From positions 15,475,389 to 15,539,388 of the forward strand of contig NC_084713.1 of the NCBI RefSeq assembly GCF_033807575.1: a stretch of DNA of 64,000 nucleotides. The letters are read 5' to 3'. Shown here piece after piece: positions 43,553 to 54,620 of the stretch. This stretch comes from Cydia pomonella. Taxonomy: Eukaryota; Arthropoda; Insecta; Lepidoptera; Tortricidae. The notes below the pieces were generated by a model. The model did not search any database. It saw nothing but the letters and a program-made list of their open reading frames with translations, and was not told the DNA's origin. The position numbers and the translations under genes are program-made. Within the stretch, counting starts at the first letter, position 1, and every line of letters starts with the position of its first letter.

Positions 43553-44107
43553 AGTACATTGTGCAACGGGGGTGTAAGTGAAATTTTGGATACGAGGGTG
43601 GTAATTCCCGACAGCCGCAAGCTGGAGGGAATTAAAGACTCGAGTTTGCAATATTCTTACCCCCGGAGTTACACACAATGTTTTTCATCACACTTGGGAA
43701 GAAAAAACTAAATTTTAAGCGAAATTATTCTTAAATACGGTGACATATCAAACATTTGTCCGCATCGAAGGCACAGACCTATTCGGCATTCAGCCACGAT
43801 TGAAATATATGTAAAAATATCTTAAACGGCTGTTAAATTAATCAAATTAAATATTTTAACAAATTTCTGTCAATCTGTCAACAAATGTCAACATGGCGGA
43901 CGAATGTTTGATATGTCACCGTATTTAAAAATAATTCCGCTTAAACTTTTGTTTTTTCTTCGCAAGTGTGATGAAAAACATTGTGCGTAACTCCGGGGGT
44001 AAGTATATTGCAAACTCGGGTCTTTAATTCCCTCCAGCTTGCGGCTGTCGGGAATTACCACCCTCGCTTCCAAAATTTCATTTACCCCCCACGTTGCACA
44101 ATGTACT
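43553..44107. mobile_element. Foldback/inverted-repeat element, 212-bp arms
   Basis: The left arm 43553-43764 and right arm 43896-44107 pair over nearly their full length. Shared words are AGTACATTGTGCAACG, GAGGGTGGTAATTCCCGACA, GCCGCAAGCTGGAGGGAATT, ACCCCCGGAGTTAC and ATACGGTGACATATCAAACA. The loop is about 131 bp. A relative of the arm's inner end (ATGGTGACAT..., GGCATCGAAGGTACAGACCC) is at 49880-49965. Open frames at 43888-44073 and 43981-44223 are by-products of the palindrome. Confidence 0.75.
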
Positions 44108-44148
44108 ATTTTTTTAAACGCAATGTTTTAGGTAGCAGAATGGTGAGC

Positions 44149-44290
44149 GTCAGGATGGTGGGTGGACTTCACGAAATATTTATAAACATGTTGTACCTTC
44201 GGTGTACCTCAGTGTACCTTTAATAGAATCCAGTGTACGTCCCCCCGAAAACGAGATATTTAACAAAAAAGGTCCACCCGCCATCCTGAC
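44149..44290. mobile_element. MITE with 19-bp TIR, tandem copy 1
   Basis: It starts GTCAGGATGGTGGGTGGAC and ends GTCCACCCGCCATCCTGAC, inverse apart from one base. The interior has TGTACCTTCGGTGTACCTC and CTTTAATAGAATCCAGT. Confidence 0.75.
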
Positions 44291-44292
44291 CT

Positions 44293-44452
44293 CTGAATGG
44301 TGGGTGGACCTATGTAATCTTAGATTATACCGCACTACACGTATGTAGGTATATTGTACCTTCAGTGTACCTCTGGAAACCTTTAATAGAAATCAGTTTA
44401 CTTATCCCTAAAACGAGTTGTGCTCAAACTAAGGTCCACCCGCCAACCGGAC
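44293..44452. mobile_element. MITE with GGTGGGTGGAC ends, tandem copy 2
   Basis: It lies directly next to copy 1. GAATGGTGGGTGGACC and GGTCCACCCGCCAACCGG form the ends. The interior repeats TGTACCTTCAGTGTACCTC and CTTTAATAGAAATCAGT. The two copies differ by many point changes, so the tandem state is old or arose from separate insertions. Confidence 0.7.
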
Positions 44453-44459
44453 GTCACGT

Positions 44460-45000
44460 TGTACGTTACGTTGCGGTACGTTAGTGTGTACCATAAAGTA
44501 TATTTTAGGCTGCAGAAATCCTAAGCACATAAAACTACGATGAAACTTTGTTTTTACCCACTAGCTTAACTAAATATATTTAGACTTAGAGTCGCCAAGG
44601 AACGAAAATAAATATGGCAAAGGCATTGTTATGTGTCGCACGTAGAAGGAGCGTACGTGGTGCGTCGTTGTTCGAATCGATATACCGACGGATTCCTATA
44701 GAGGGTTCCGTATTTAAAAAGTTACCCTTACGGTTTGGTAAGGTTTGCTTGGCTCCGGCTCAGCTCAGTGGAATCTCACTCAGTAATAAAAAAACGAACG
44801 CAATTTAGCATGGGTAAAAACATTATGTCAATAAAAAGGTTAAATAAATTCTAGAAAAAGGTGATTATTTTTCGTTTCAACCCTATAGGGTGTGAGGTGA
44901 TCATTGTATATAGAAGGGATCACCAATTCAGGGGTTCAGTTTTAAAATAAAATGACAATCCCTGTCCGTCCCTACTTGAGTTTATTAAATAAGCAAATGT
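44460..45000. other. Gene-poor stretch
   Basis: A 64-codon plus-strand frame at 44614-44808 starts at ATG but has no recognised motif. I do not call it a gene. Confidence 0.35.
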
Positions 45001-45004
45001 AATG

Positions 45005-45057
45005 TATAGGTCGGCGGTTCGGATCCAAACCGCGGTCCGCCATTTGGTGACCCCTGG
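45005..45057 (-). mobile_element. Probable hAT terminal fragment
   Basis: On the minus strand it begins CAGGGGTCACCAAATGGCGG and continues CGCGGTTTGGATCCGAACCG. CAGGGG starts and this wording are familiar for hAT elements. No matching opposite end was identified. Confidence 0.45.
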
Positions 45058-45464
45058 CATATAGGTTGTTCAAAAATACAACAGGTGTTCGACAACCAGT
45101 TTTTTTATCCAGGAATCTGTTGTGGCCGTTCCCTCGTACCCTCGTCCCAATACCTAGTTGTAAACCGTCGAGAGCGCGAGCAAATAGATACCTAATATGA
45201 TTTTTCCAATTAGTTTCGGACTTTTATTTGAACGGTGAGTTAGCGGCCACGGATCGTAAATTGAGTATGGTTTATTTAGTCGTAAAACCCAACCTTGTTA
45301 TAAAATGAGAAGATTTCGAGTTTGAAAATGACGAGGAAGTAAATAATTCTTACACCAGCTTATTTCACCACAATACGCACGCCAAATGCGTATTCCTAAA
45401 GCTCCGACTGACAATATACCAAATGCGACTGCATGGTGAAAACGGTAAATAGTAAAAAAAAAAC
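45058..45464. other. AT-rich sequence, nothing recognised
   Basis: No feature is supported. Confidence 0.4.
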
Positions 45465-45663
45465 AACAGTACCCCTAGTGTAAATTTGATCGACATCATA
45501 ACGTGACGAACGCATTTGCGTTAAGTCTCATTTTGTATAGGATTTTGAGTTTCCAAAACGTCCCGCTTGGCGCGCTCTTTCTAAATCCAATACAAAATGA
45601 GACTAAACGCAAACGCGTACGTCACGTTTCGAAATTGAATTTATTTACACTAGGGGTACTGTT
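45465..45663. mobile_element. MITE with about 75-bp TIRs (AACAGTACCCCTAGTG family)
   Basis: AACAGTACCCCTAGTGTAAAT on the left is mirrored exactly on the right. The arms continue AACGTGACG and GTCTCATTTTGTAT with mismatches between. The centre is GC-rich (CGTCCCGCTTGGCGCGC). Non-coding. Confidence 0.8.
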
Positions 45664-45887
45664 ATATTTAATATATAATTAAAATACCTAAAAACAATTA
45701 CCACATTTTTGTAAATATTAAAATACTTATTGAACAAACTGTAACAAAAACAGAGTACATGGCCTGCAATTTCCTCCTAAAAATATTATTAAAAGAGGAC
45801 GAGGAAGACCGCTTTTATCTCATTGACGAAAACTATTGAAAACGACACGGAAAGTCTAAACCTAAGTAAAGGTGACAGTCCATTTCT

Positions 45888-46143
45888 GACCGCAGCTGCA
45901 CTACTGCTCCGACATTACTGCAGCGGCCTGAACGCGTCGGTGTTATTGTCAATTTCCATAGTAAAATCAATGACAATACCGACTGCACGTAATATGGTAA
46001 TTTTAACGTATTTCCGACCGCAGCTGCACTACTGCTCCGACATTACTGCAGCGGCCTGAATGCGTCAGAGTTATTGTCAAATTCCATAGTAAAATGATGA
46101 CAAGACCGACTGCACGTAGCATGGTGATTTTTAGTGTTTGGTG
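45888..46143. repeat. 128-bp tandem duplication
   Basis: Units 45888-46015 and 46016-46143 both read GACCGCAGCTGCACTACTGC, TCCGACATTACTGCAGCGGC, CTGAA(C/T)GCGTC, TTATTGTCAA and GACTGCACGTA. A third start (ACGACCGCAACTGCAA) follows at about 46147. The same block appears inverted at 48410-48530. The duplication keeps high identity, so it is fairly young. Confidence 0.8.
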
Positions 46144-46149
46144 TACGTA

Positions 46150-46894
46150 CGACCGCAACTGCAAACCGCACGTCAAATCTTTACAGAAATGTCTTTGGTC
46201 ACAGATATTAGTAGCTCTAAGCAAAGAGGATATAACCACTACAATATAAGGAGTTTATTACACCCGCGGATAAACAACCCCGATAGTTTCTGTGTTTCGC
46301 GGTAGTTCCTCTGTATCTTGGCGTTGCTCTTATTGTTTTTTTTAATGTTTCCTGATAAATTCATTAAATAAACAGTTCTTTCCTTTTTTCGTAGTTTTCC
46401 GAGAATAGCTATAAGCTCGAAAGGGTAAGAACGATAGAGAGGCAAATATACGATTTTCAAATTAAGATTTTCGTGGTAGGCAATAAGTTAGGTAGATAGT
46501 GGCTGTATATATAAATTATTTACAAACTAATAATAGTGAAAAACTGGAAAACTAGTTCGCCTTTGTATTAATGATGAGTGTTTTTTTCCTGTTTTGTGTT
46601 CATTTTTGTACAATAAAAAGTTTTACTACTACTACTAAATTACAAGACGCACTTATGTGTTAGAATAAGATCGATGTAGGTATGCTAACCATTATCGTAC
46701 AGTCATGTACACATAGCATAAAAATGTGACAACATAATATTTCTATGATGATTCTAATACTGAACGGAGTGGTCGCATGCAATTTCCTCTCTCTATCCTC
46801 TTTCTCTCTTTTTCCAAATTTTGACTGAGAAAATGTTTCGAATGAAATAGCTTACTCTGTATCCTCTGTATTTGTGTTAGGATATTACGAAACC
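46150..46894. other. Sequence with one retroelement-tail scrap
   Basis: TTGTACAATAAAAAGTTTTA followed by CTACTACTACTA at about 46605-46635 looks like a retroelement tail. Otherwise unassigned. Confidence 0.35.
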
Positions 46895-47110
46895 ACACGA
46901 AATTAATTTTTTTTAGTGGCAACAATGGTCGCGCACTGTGCGGCTTAAGAGGAATTTCCTCCCGCGGGCGCTCCGGCTTTAGTATGAGCTCCCTGCCGAG
47001 GTTTTTCTGAAGGTCTACAGTATGGGTTCTTGAAAAAAGAAGTGTACAGGTTTTTAAAGGGTCGGCAACGCGCATGTATCACTTCTGGAGTTGGAGGCGT
47101 GCTTAGGAGT
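46895..47110 (+). pseudogene. LINE ORF2 C-terminus, frameshifted
   Basis: The plus strand gives LPAEVFLKVYSMGS and a stop, then in the next frame FLKKEVYRFLKGRQRACI and TSGVGGVLRSFS. This matches the EVFP-x-x-YDMGFFKKRVFRVLKGRQR order of the copy at 41.6 kb. A single-base shift separates the halves. Confidence 0.65.
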
Positions 47111-47119
47111 TTCAGTGAT

Positions 47120-48400
47120 GCTTATATTTAACAGGATTAATTACTGAATTCTCGCTGACAGTACCGTGGCACAGTGAATTTGGCGTGATAAAATGTGAAA
47201 GTGTCGTAATATCATATTATATACACCGTGGGTTGGTAAAATCCGACAGATCTTAACCACGCATTCCTTTCCAGAAGCGACAGCGGTTTTAAAATAAAAT
47301 TGTATTGACAGTTGCGGAGACTTGAAGGCATGAGGGTTAAACAAACTTTGCTACAGAGTGCAACACGAATTTATTTTATCACACCATCACGAGGAAAATA
47401 TTTATTATTCCAATTAATTTTTTAAATATTCTTTCTATCAGCCCCTTGGCTAACGTAAATAGCTTTCTTCATAAAGGATTTCTTGTCTCGCCCATCAAGT
47501 TTTATATGGTCTAGTCATAAACTGTATCTGCCACGACCACGAGTGTCGTCGCCCATGGACACCTGCAACACAAGAGCAATTATAAGATTTAAATTTGTGC
47601 TTTAGTTTGAAATAGGAAACTGGACAATATTAAGTGTAAATTGCGTAATTATAGCTCTTACAAATCAATTTATTCGTTTATTCTTTACTTTTAGGTAACT
47701 AATGAAAGATTGGTTTAATATGAAAACTCAGAAAGATAAATCTGTAATATTTTGCTAACACTGAACGACTGCATTGGAGAATTTATTTTGTCGCATCGCC
47801 ATCTTCGAAGCCCACGAATCCCTTTGCAAAAATAAAGTAAACCCGGAATAAAAGAGCCTACCTAGCTTTTGAGGGGAGGTTTATCGCAAACTTCTACATC
47901 CAGGCGGTACTAGGCCACCAAAAACGTGCAGACACCACCGGCTGGATTTGGCTGGATCACGTGATGCAAGTGGATCAAGTGCGCATACCGTATCCATCAC
48001 GAGCAACATGAGTCCCGCTCTCGTTGGGTTGCTGTGTGCGGTGGTCACGCATTTAGTCAAGAGGATGGGGAAGATAATTTCAAAATGTTAACTTACCTTA
48101 AGTGAAGAAATATTTCTCCTCTGCATTCATTTAATTTGAGTAATTTGGTTGTATTTCTTCAATTTGAAGTTAAATTGTTATTCATTTAATCGGCAAACAA
48201 ACGATCACCAACAATATCTGGTTTTTTAATAATATTGCGTAGACTTATGACTGTGACTTTTGTAGAAAGGCAAACTATTTTTCGTTTTCGTGTACCATGT
48301 AGCATTATCGTCACTTACTTCTTCTCGTAAAAAATACAAATAAGTAAATTAGTAATTTTATTTATACGTCTGACAGTGACATTATTCATTGACTTTGACA
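47120..48400. other. Gene-poor stretch
   Basis: 47880-48060 is moderately GC-rich but shows no reading frame or repeat that I recognise. Confidence 0.35.
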
Positions 48401-48404
48401 ATCA

Positions 48405-48532
48405 ACTGACGAACGCTGCCGCGACTGCACGCCGCAAACAGCAGCAGTCGGCCGCTGCAGTAATGTCGCACCAGTAATGTCGCAACGGTAGTGCAGCTGC
48501 AGTTGGAAATGGACTGTTACCTTAAGGAAGAT
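48405..48532 (-). mobile_element. Inverted counterpart of the 45.9-kb block (possible TIR)
   Basis: The reverse strand reads GGTAACAGTCCATTTCCAAC, TGCAGCTGCACTACCG, GCGACATTACTGCAGCGGCC. The plus strand at 45872-45925 reads GGTGACAGTCCATTTCTGAC and the same continuation. The pair may mark the two ends of a single element of about 2.66 kb (45872-48532), or two independent inserts. Confidence 0.6.
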
Positions 48533-48649
48533 TCTCAAAATAGAACTGCCTGGTGACTCCAAAAAAGGAAAGTCGACCCCGTGTAATGCGAAAAGGCGAG
48601 AAGGAGAACAAGATTAAAATGCATATTAGAATTATATGTCACCTTGAAA

Positions 48650-49035
48650 ACCCGTTTTCAGTGAAAATGCGTTTTCACTAGTGAAAACTAGTTTTCCGAA
48701 ACGCCTCGGAGAAAACTACGAGTAGTTATCACAAAGAAACTTTCACTTGATGAAAACTTTTTGTAGGTACTTCAATAAGAATTGTTTGTTAATGTTTATG
48801 AGCATTTTGTACTGTTATTATATAGGTACTATTTGAACAATCGGTCAATACTAGTTTTTACCAATGTACTTAGCGAAAACTAGCTTTGACTGAATTATTC
48901 CCCGTTAAAACTGGTTTAACTGAGGCGGTTTTTTTTTAACTTTTAACTAGTGAAAACGTGTCTCCACCAAAGTTTTTCCGAAAACTAGTTTTAACAAGAA
49001 AACACATTTTCATTAAAATTGTTTTTACGGGAACA
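48650..49035. repeat. Cluster of AAAACTAGTTTT palindromes
   Basis: GTTTTCACTAGTGAAAACTA, GTTTTCCGAAA, CCGAAAACTAGTTTTAAC and related words recur in both orientations across about 380 bp, around an AT-rich middle. It looks like a foldback element whose arms are made of short palindromes. 3775-3860 is a small relative. Confidence 0.55.
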
Positions 49036-51305
49036 TACTCTTACCTATACATTTAATTGAAACACGTGAAACGAATCTGTTGACTTTAACAGATGTACTC
49101 GTACTGAGTTAAGTATAAGTTTTGAGACGGATGTAAACTCTCTAACTCAAATTACTGAAATGTTATACGAGTAAAGCCTCAATAAATTGAGTTAATTTAC
49201 AATTATCATCTGTGTTTTTCATTAAGTATACGTTGGTATTTATGCACCGGGCGTCGGCATGATTCCGAATGTAACGTTTACTAGCGGGAATGTATTAGAA
49301 GTAGAAGAAAACTGTAATAGATGAAATATTAAATAATACATCAAAATATTGAGAAATATTTCGAATTCTATGCTAAATAACCAATATTTAATTACCGTGC
49401 CTGTATTGCGGTGGGGAGGATATTTTGATAAGAAGAGTAGTATTCTTCCTTATTTTCCAAGAAATGGTGCCAATAACAAAGTGCAAAACTTTAGGACAGA
49501 CTATTTGTAGGTATTTTTAAAATCCTTATGTAACATGAAATCGTCCCAAAAATAACAATTTTTAACCTGATGAGCGGCGGTAACATGGCCGCAATTTTGC
49601 CACTTGTCATGCCATGCGTCACTTTTGCACTTACATATTTGTTAGAACGTGACAGACATGATGACAGATGATAAAAAAACCAACCATAATAGCCCTGCAG
49701 GTGTAGTCGTAAAAAATCAAACTAAGTATAAGCGTCAAACATTTTTTCATTCGATAGTTCCGACTCTTCCAGATTCTTATTTCTTATTTCAGCCAAATCT
49801 TGCCGCTTATGAGATTATAAAAGAAACAAAATAATTGCGTAAAATAAATCGCGTGCCGGAACTACGAGTAATTAATAAATATGGTGACATTTCATAAATT
49901 TGTAGGCTATATTGTCATTTTTTGACAGGTTAGGCATCGAAGGTACAGACCCATCCGGCATTCGAATTATAAATCAGTATTTTAAAAGTAAAACTCATTG
50001 TACCTATTTGGTTCGTATGAATTAGTGTCATAATTAAAAAAATCTATGGAGCACTCGTGAGTTATAACTTTTTTTCACAATCCATAACTCCCGCGGAATC
50101 TATATAGGCCTTTATCCTTCAGTACACCTGCATGAAATAAGATATTTTTCGAGCAAATGTGATTAAAATATTTTCCTGTCTCTTTACGTTACGAAGTGGT
50201 TTAATCGTACACTCCTCTAAAAACCAAATCCCCTGTTACATTTACGGTTTCGTGCATGTTTAAAGTTAAGGTTTAAATAACTACATTTATAGTTATTTAA
50301 AGTTGGGTTTCGCTGAATCTGTTTTGAATGCAAGCAGCCATCGGCTGATCGGCTTACTTGGGTCCCGAAACCCGAACTCCGGAATCCAAGAAGGTTTTGT
50401 CGTTGCATTGTGGGTCTTAAATTAATATTACCAAGGGTTTATTATAATATTATAGCTGGTTTCTGACATGACGCAGTTTCATTTCATTTGCTTTGTGATC
50501 TGCCGTTTTAAACCTCCTTTCTTATAATTCTCTTCTGAAACAAAAATGATATTTGAGACTTTCATCTGGGTGCCTGTACCCTTATCGAAATTAGATGAAC
50601 ATTCCTTAGTTGAAAAACAATCCGAATATACTTACCTCTATTTTCATAATAAAACTTATTTTATTTCAATATTACATAACTTAACGAAGAATAAAATCCC
50701 ATCAAAACCATTACATACAGGTAACACTGCAAAAAAGATTTGAAATGCACCTAATGTAAAACCAAGTCGGTTAATTTATTGAGCAACAGGCTATTTATAA
50801 TTGACGAAATATAATTTGCACCGATTGGTGGTATACAAAAGAATAAAAGAGGTGTGGAGTGCTTTGACGCACGTCCCATCCATATAGTGGGAATAACTAG
50901 TTATGATACTTTGTGTTTCTGAGATTATATCGACACGTTATTAGGTAAATGAAACTTTTTTCCAACACAAATCGTGTTTAATTTGAAATTAATGTTTCTT
51001 TACATAAATCTTTTATTTTATTGAGACATACTAGGAAAATGTAGTGTTAAAAATTAAAATGTAGAGAAGTAATTAGGATCTAGATTGTTTAGCTAAATTG
51101 TGGTGTTGTGCTATTACTCTATTGTAAAAGAGCCATTAGCGATCAAATTCATCGGTGCAAATAATATTTCTCCATCTCCAGGTCCATAGAAGTCTACAAT
51201 CATAAATTGTGACCAAATAATGATTAATTAACTAATTACCTGTTATAATATTAGATTTTCTTAATGAATATTCATTTACAATTTCAAAATAAACTTTTTA
51301 ACTAA
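49036..51305. other. Gene-poor stretch with scattered repeat scraps
   Basis: 49600-49680 (GCGTCACTTTTGCACTTACA, GTGACAGACATGATGACAG) and 49880-49965 (GCATCGAAGGTACAGACCC) resemble dispersed repeats. Short open frames (49649-49834, 50546-50743) show no domain. Confidence 0.4.
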
Positions 51306-51309
51306 ACTT

Positions 51310-51450
51310 ACTGTTTATTTATTTATTTATTTAATCTTTATTGCACAAAAGAAAACCTTATAGTACAAAAGGCGGACTTAATGCCATGAGGCATTCTCTA
51401 CCAGTCAACCTTTAGGCAAAGCAGAGACTGTTATTTGTCAATTAAATGAG
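51310..51450 (-). mobile_element. LINE 3' tail, minus copy
   Basis: TTTATTTATTTATTTAATCTTTATTGCAC, then AACCTTATAGTACAAAAGGC, GGACTTAATGCCATGAGGCA and TCTCTACCAGTCAACC is the reverse of the tail at 20890-21096, at close to full identity. Confidence 0.85.
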
Positions 51451-52967
51451 TGCCAGTGATATCTTAATCAACTTCATTAGAAGCGCGGCGCGTGGGGCGA
51501 GACGGCGCTTGTCTATAAGATCATAATAGCAGTCTTATTATGAATATTCATATACTTAATATAGTACAACTGTCGTATTTTTCCAAATGCTAACTTCTAG
51601 GCAAATATCTTAGAAAAAGAAGTGTGTGCAACGGTACATGCTTAGGTTTTAAAATTTTCGGGCCTATCTTTACAAAACTCGAATCAACTTCGTCTCGTTT
51701 TCAAACTTCAGCCCTTTAATTTTAAGAACCCTTATTATGTACCTGTTGCACAAAATACTATTTTAGTATTGTAAGACGTGTATTATTTTAACAGAATGTC
51801 AAAACGACGAAGCACCTCAAGAAAAGGTAGGTAGTGCCCTTGCGCTTCGCTTGGCTCGTCTTGGCGGAGGCACTACCGTGCCCTCAAATAAATATAATAA
51901 TTAACAGTCCATTATTCACTTACTCAATATTTCGCGAAGAGGAATAATAATAAGCTTTAAGAGCCATGAACGGAGCCAGACCCCATGAATACCCGTCTAA
52001 TGGTAAGGTCCTTTTTATTAAGTGAATAAGCCCACGAGAACGGCTTGTTTGACTGAAGAGCAAGGATAATTAAGCCGAAATATAATCGAAATATTAAGAC
52101 GGGTAAAATGTTCTCCTCGGGACTCCATTACGTCTTGCAAGACTCGAATGTACCGCTGCTAGGGTGATAAAAAGTTCAGGGGGGCCCGAAGGGCAAGTGC
52201 GTTTTCTCTAGAAATACACGTAGAGTAGATAAGCACAGAGCCCGGCTGGATAGTACAATATAACCTCATTCATTTCGCGTGGTTTAAAGTAAAATTTAAT
52301 AGGTCTACCCGCTATCCTGACGTTAAAATAAGGAGGTTTCTGAAATACCAGTTTACGTTTGACGACTGGATCTTAAGAGGCCGTTATCGATTTTCGTCGC
52401 AAAAATGTCAAATTGATAGATTTAGCGCATAAAATTGTACACCTTTTATTAACTATTCGAAATAACAAGTACTGGTTTCTATTAGCACGTCTTGTTATCT
52501 TTCATTTTAATAAATCAATTTTTTGAAAACAGACTCACTTAATTAGCAATGATTTTTTTTCTGATGGACGTTTAGGTAAACGCGCGTAAAGCAGTGACTG
52601 CTAAAAATGATAATCTTGTATTACACATATCCTGTTCCTTAACTTTAATAAACTACATTTTTGTTGTTATAAATTTGAAGTAGTGTAAATGAAAGTTAGA
52701 CGAAATCAATTTTCTCCAGAAATTACTTCATAACAAGTGACAATTTCTCTGAAAATCGACTTAATTTCAACGAAATTTTGATTCTTAAACAATCAACAAC
52801 ATTTGCTGAAACTGTTCTTATACATGATTTTGTGTAATTTGCTACCATAATTTTTTGATGAATTTTTAAAAACTGTCCCTTCTTGTCACATATTACCAGG
52901 GACGCACGCTTGCGACCTCATTATTAAGAGCAATTCCTAGCTGAACAACTTTTCAAATCTCGAATTT
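51451..52967. other. Gene-poor stretch
   Basis: GGTAGTGCC at 51831 and GGCACTACC at about 51881 bracket a GC-rich 60-bp segment, a possible small hairpin. ATAGGTCTACCCGCTATCCTGACG at about 52300 resembles the end of the 44.2-kb MITEs. Nothing else is supported. Confidence 0.35.
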
Positions 52968-53275
52968 TTGAAGCTATGTTTCTGTCGCGCTGCGGTGGGC
53001 GGGAGCCGGAGCTATCTAAGTGTGAGTGCGCGCACACAGACGCGAGACTCGTGCGCTCGCTCATTGCGCGCCGTTCCGTCGACATCGTCCGCGAGCCAGA
53101 CGGAATTTATTCTGCGCTGCCCGACGCAAGTTGTTTTTGTTGTTACCACGTAATATTGTTTTTCATTTTTATATTATACTGTATCTATTACACCCTAATA
53201 CCAAACACCCTATCACCTGTACTAAATGTATTTTACACCTATGATGACGAAATAATAAATGATTGATTGATTGAT
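52968..53275 (+). mobile_element. Retroelement 3' end with GC-rich upstream part
   Basis: A CpG-rich block (52980-53100) passes into an AT-rich tail. It ends GACGAAATAATAAATGATTG with three to four ATTG/GATT repeats, a tail style of insect CR1-type LINEs. Three overlapping open frames cross the GC-rich block, and none shows a domain. Confidence 0.5.
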
Positions 53276-53337
53276 ATTAATTACTATATAGGTAAAAACT
53301 GCAAAAAAGAATGATGTCTCAGCTTCGGTTGTCGTCG

Positions 53338-53471
53338 TACAGTCAAGTGCATATGTATCGAAAGAATCGTCTCATAAATATGGTACTACGCTCTTATTAC
53401 ACTGGAATAAGATGCTATGGGACATATTTTTGAGTAAGATGTGTACACCCATATTTTTACACTTGACTGTA
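53338..53471. mobile_element. MITE, TACAGTCAAGTG family
   Basis: It starts TACAGTCAAGTGCATATG and ends, reversed, TACAGTCAAGTGTAAAAATA. TA sits at both edges, as for Tc1/mariner-type targets. It is 134 bp and non-coding. Confidence 0.8.
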
Positions 53472-54620
53472 CCTATCCGTATCAGTAAGTTGGGAGTGAT
53501 CATGGTGTGTTGTGAAATTTTGTAAGTAGGTATAAAATATACCTATGGTTAAACTACAATCTATTTAACTTGTAGTACGATGGGGCTAAACTTGGGCCGC
53601 CTTATTGAAGAACGTATCGCAATGACAATCTGGGTAAAGTATGTTGGGATAATGCCGGACAATTTTGGGACCAATTGAGAGAACTCGTGAAAAAATGTTT
53701 TTTCGAGATCTCAACACGTGACAGATTCTTGAAGTACGTAGCGAATCGTTAAATAATAACCGTAGATTCGACTTGAATTTTGGTAATCTTCAATATAGAA
53801 CGGTTTTAGTTTTGTACCTGTGTAAAGATGAGACATACTTTTTTTAGGGTAACGAGTGTTTTGTCATCAAGGGAGAACATTGTATGGTGAAAAAAAGTTG
53901 CTTCTAATGGAAAGAGAATACGGTATCACAAAGAAATAGGTCCGGTGTCTACCCTTTTGTATCCGATCTTAACCCGGATACAAAAATTGGTAAAATTGTG
54001 GCTCTCAAACTTTGATACCTATGTCATAAGGCAATTTAATAAGTAAACAATGTGCTAAGAAACCTCTTATTGTAAGGTTTACCCGAAGTAATAAAAAAAA
54101 ACAGTAAAATAATAGATACGTTGCGTAGTTTTGACAATTTAAAATTTCGTGAACTGTACTGGTTTAGGGAAAGTGTAAATGTATTGTTTATTGAATGGAA
54201 TGTACTGGAAGATATGAAGTACTTAAGTAGGAGGGACAAAAATCAAAATAAAAAAAAATCGTGCCCAGTCATTTTTAATGAAGGTCGCCAAAAAAATAAG
54301 AATCAAACTTAGAAATCAAAAAGACTAAGTAGTTCTTTAAAAAGGTCAAGGTCACTGAGAGCCCATCTTGAAGTATGGAAAATAATTAAAATTGCGATTT
54401 TGTTGGTTTAATTTTGCAATTATGTATATATATATAGTTGATATACAATTTTTTTTTTTTTGATAAAATGTAAGGATCGTATGTAAAGAGTAAAGTAAAT
54501 AGGAAAAGAGAGCCCTCTTGAAGCATTTTAAGGAAACTAATTTCGAAGCCCTATCTCTATTTTTTATCCGAAACTAGCAATGTATGTATGCGTGCACATC
54601 TACATATGCATCCGTATGTG
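53472..54620. other. Gene-poor AT-rich stretch
   Basis: No feature is supported. An (AT)n-rich segment lies around 54424-54460. Confidence 0.4.

Noticed and set aside
43888..44223. Overlapping frames on both strands as small proteins
   Set aside because: They lie in a palindromic element, where mirrored open frames arise automatically.
52968..53266. Three overlapping plus-strand frames as a gene
   Set aside because: GC-rich composition keeps several frames open. The segment ends in a retroelement tail, and none of the frames shows a domain.
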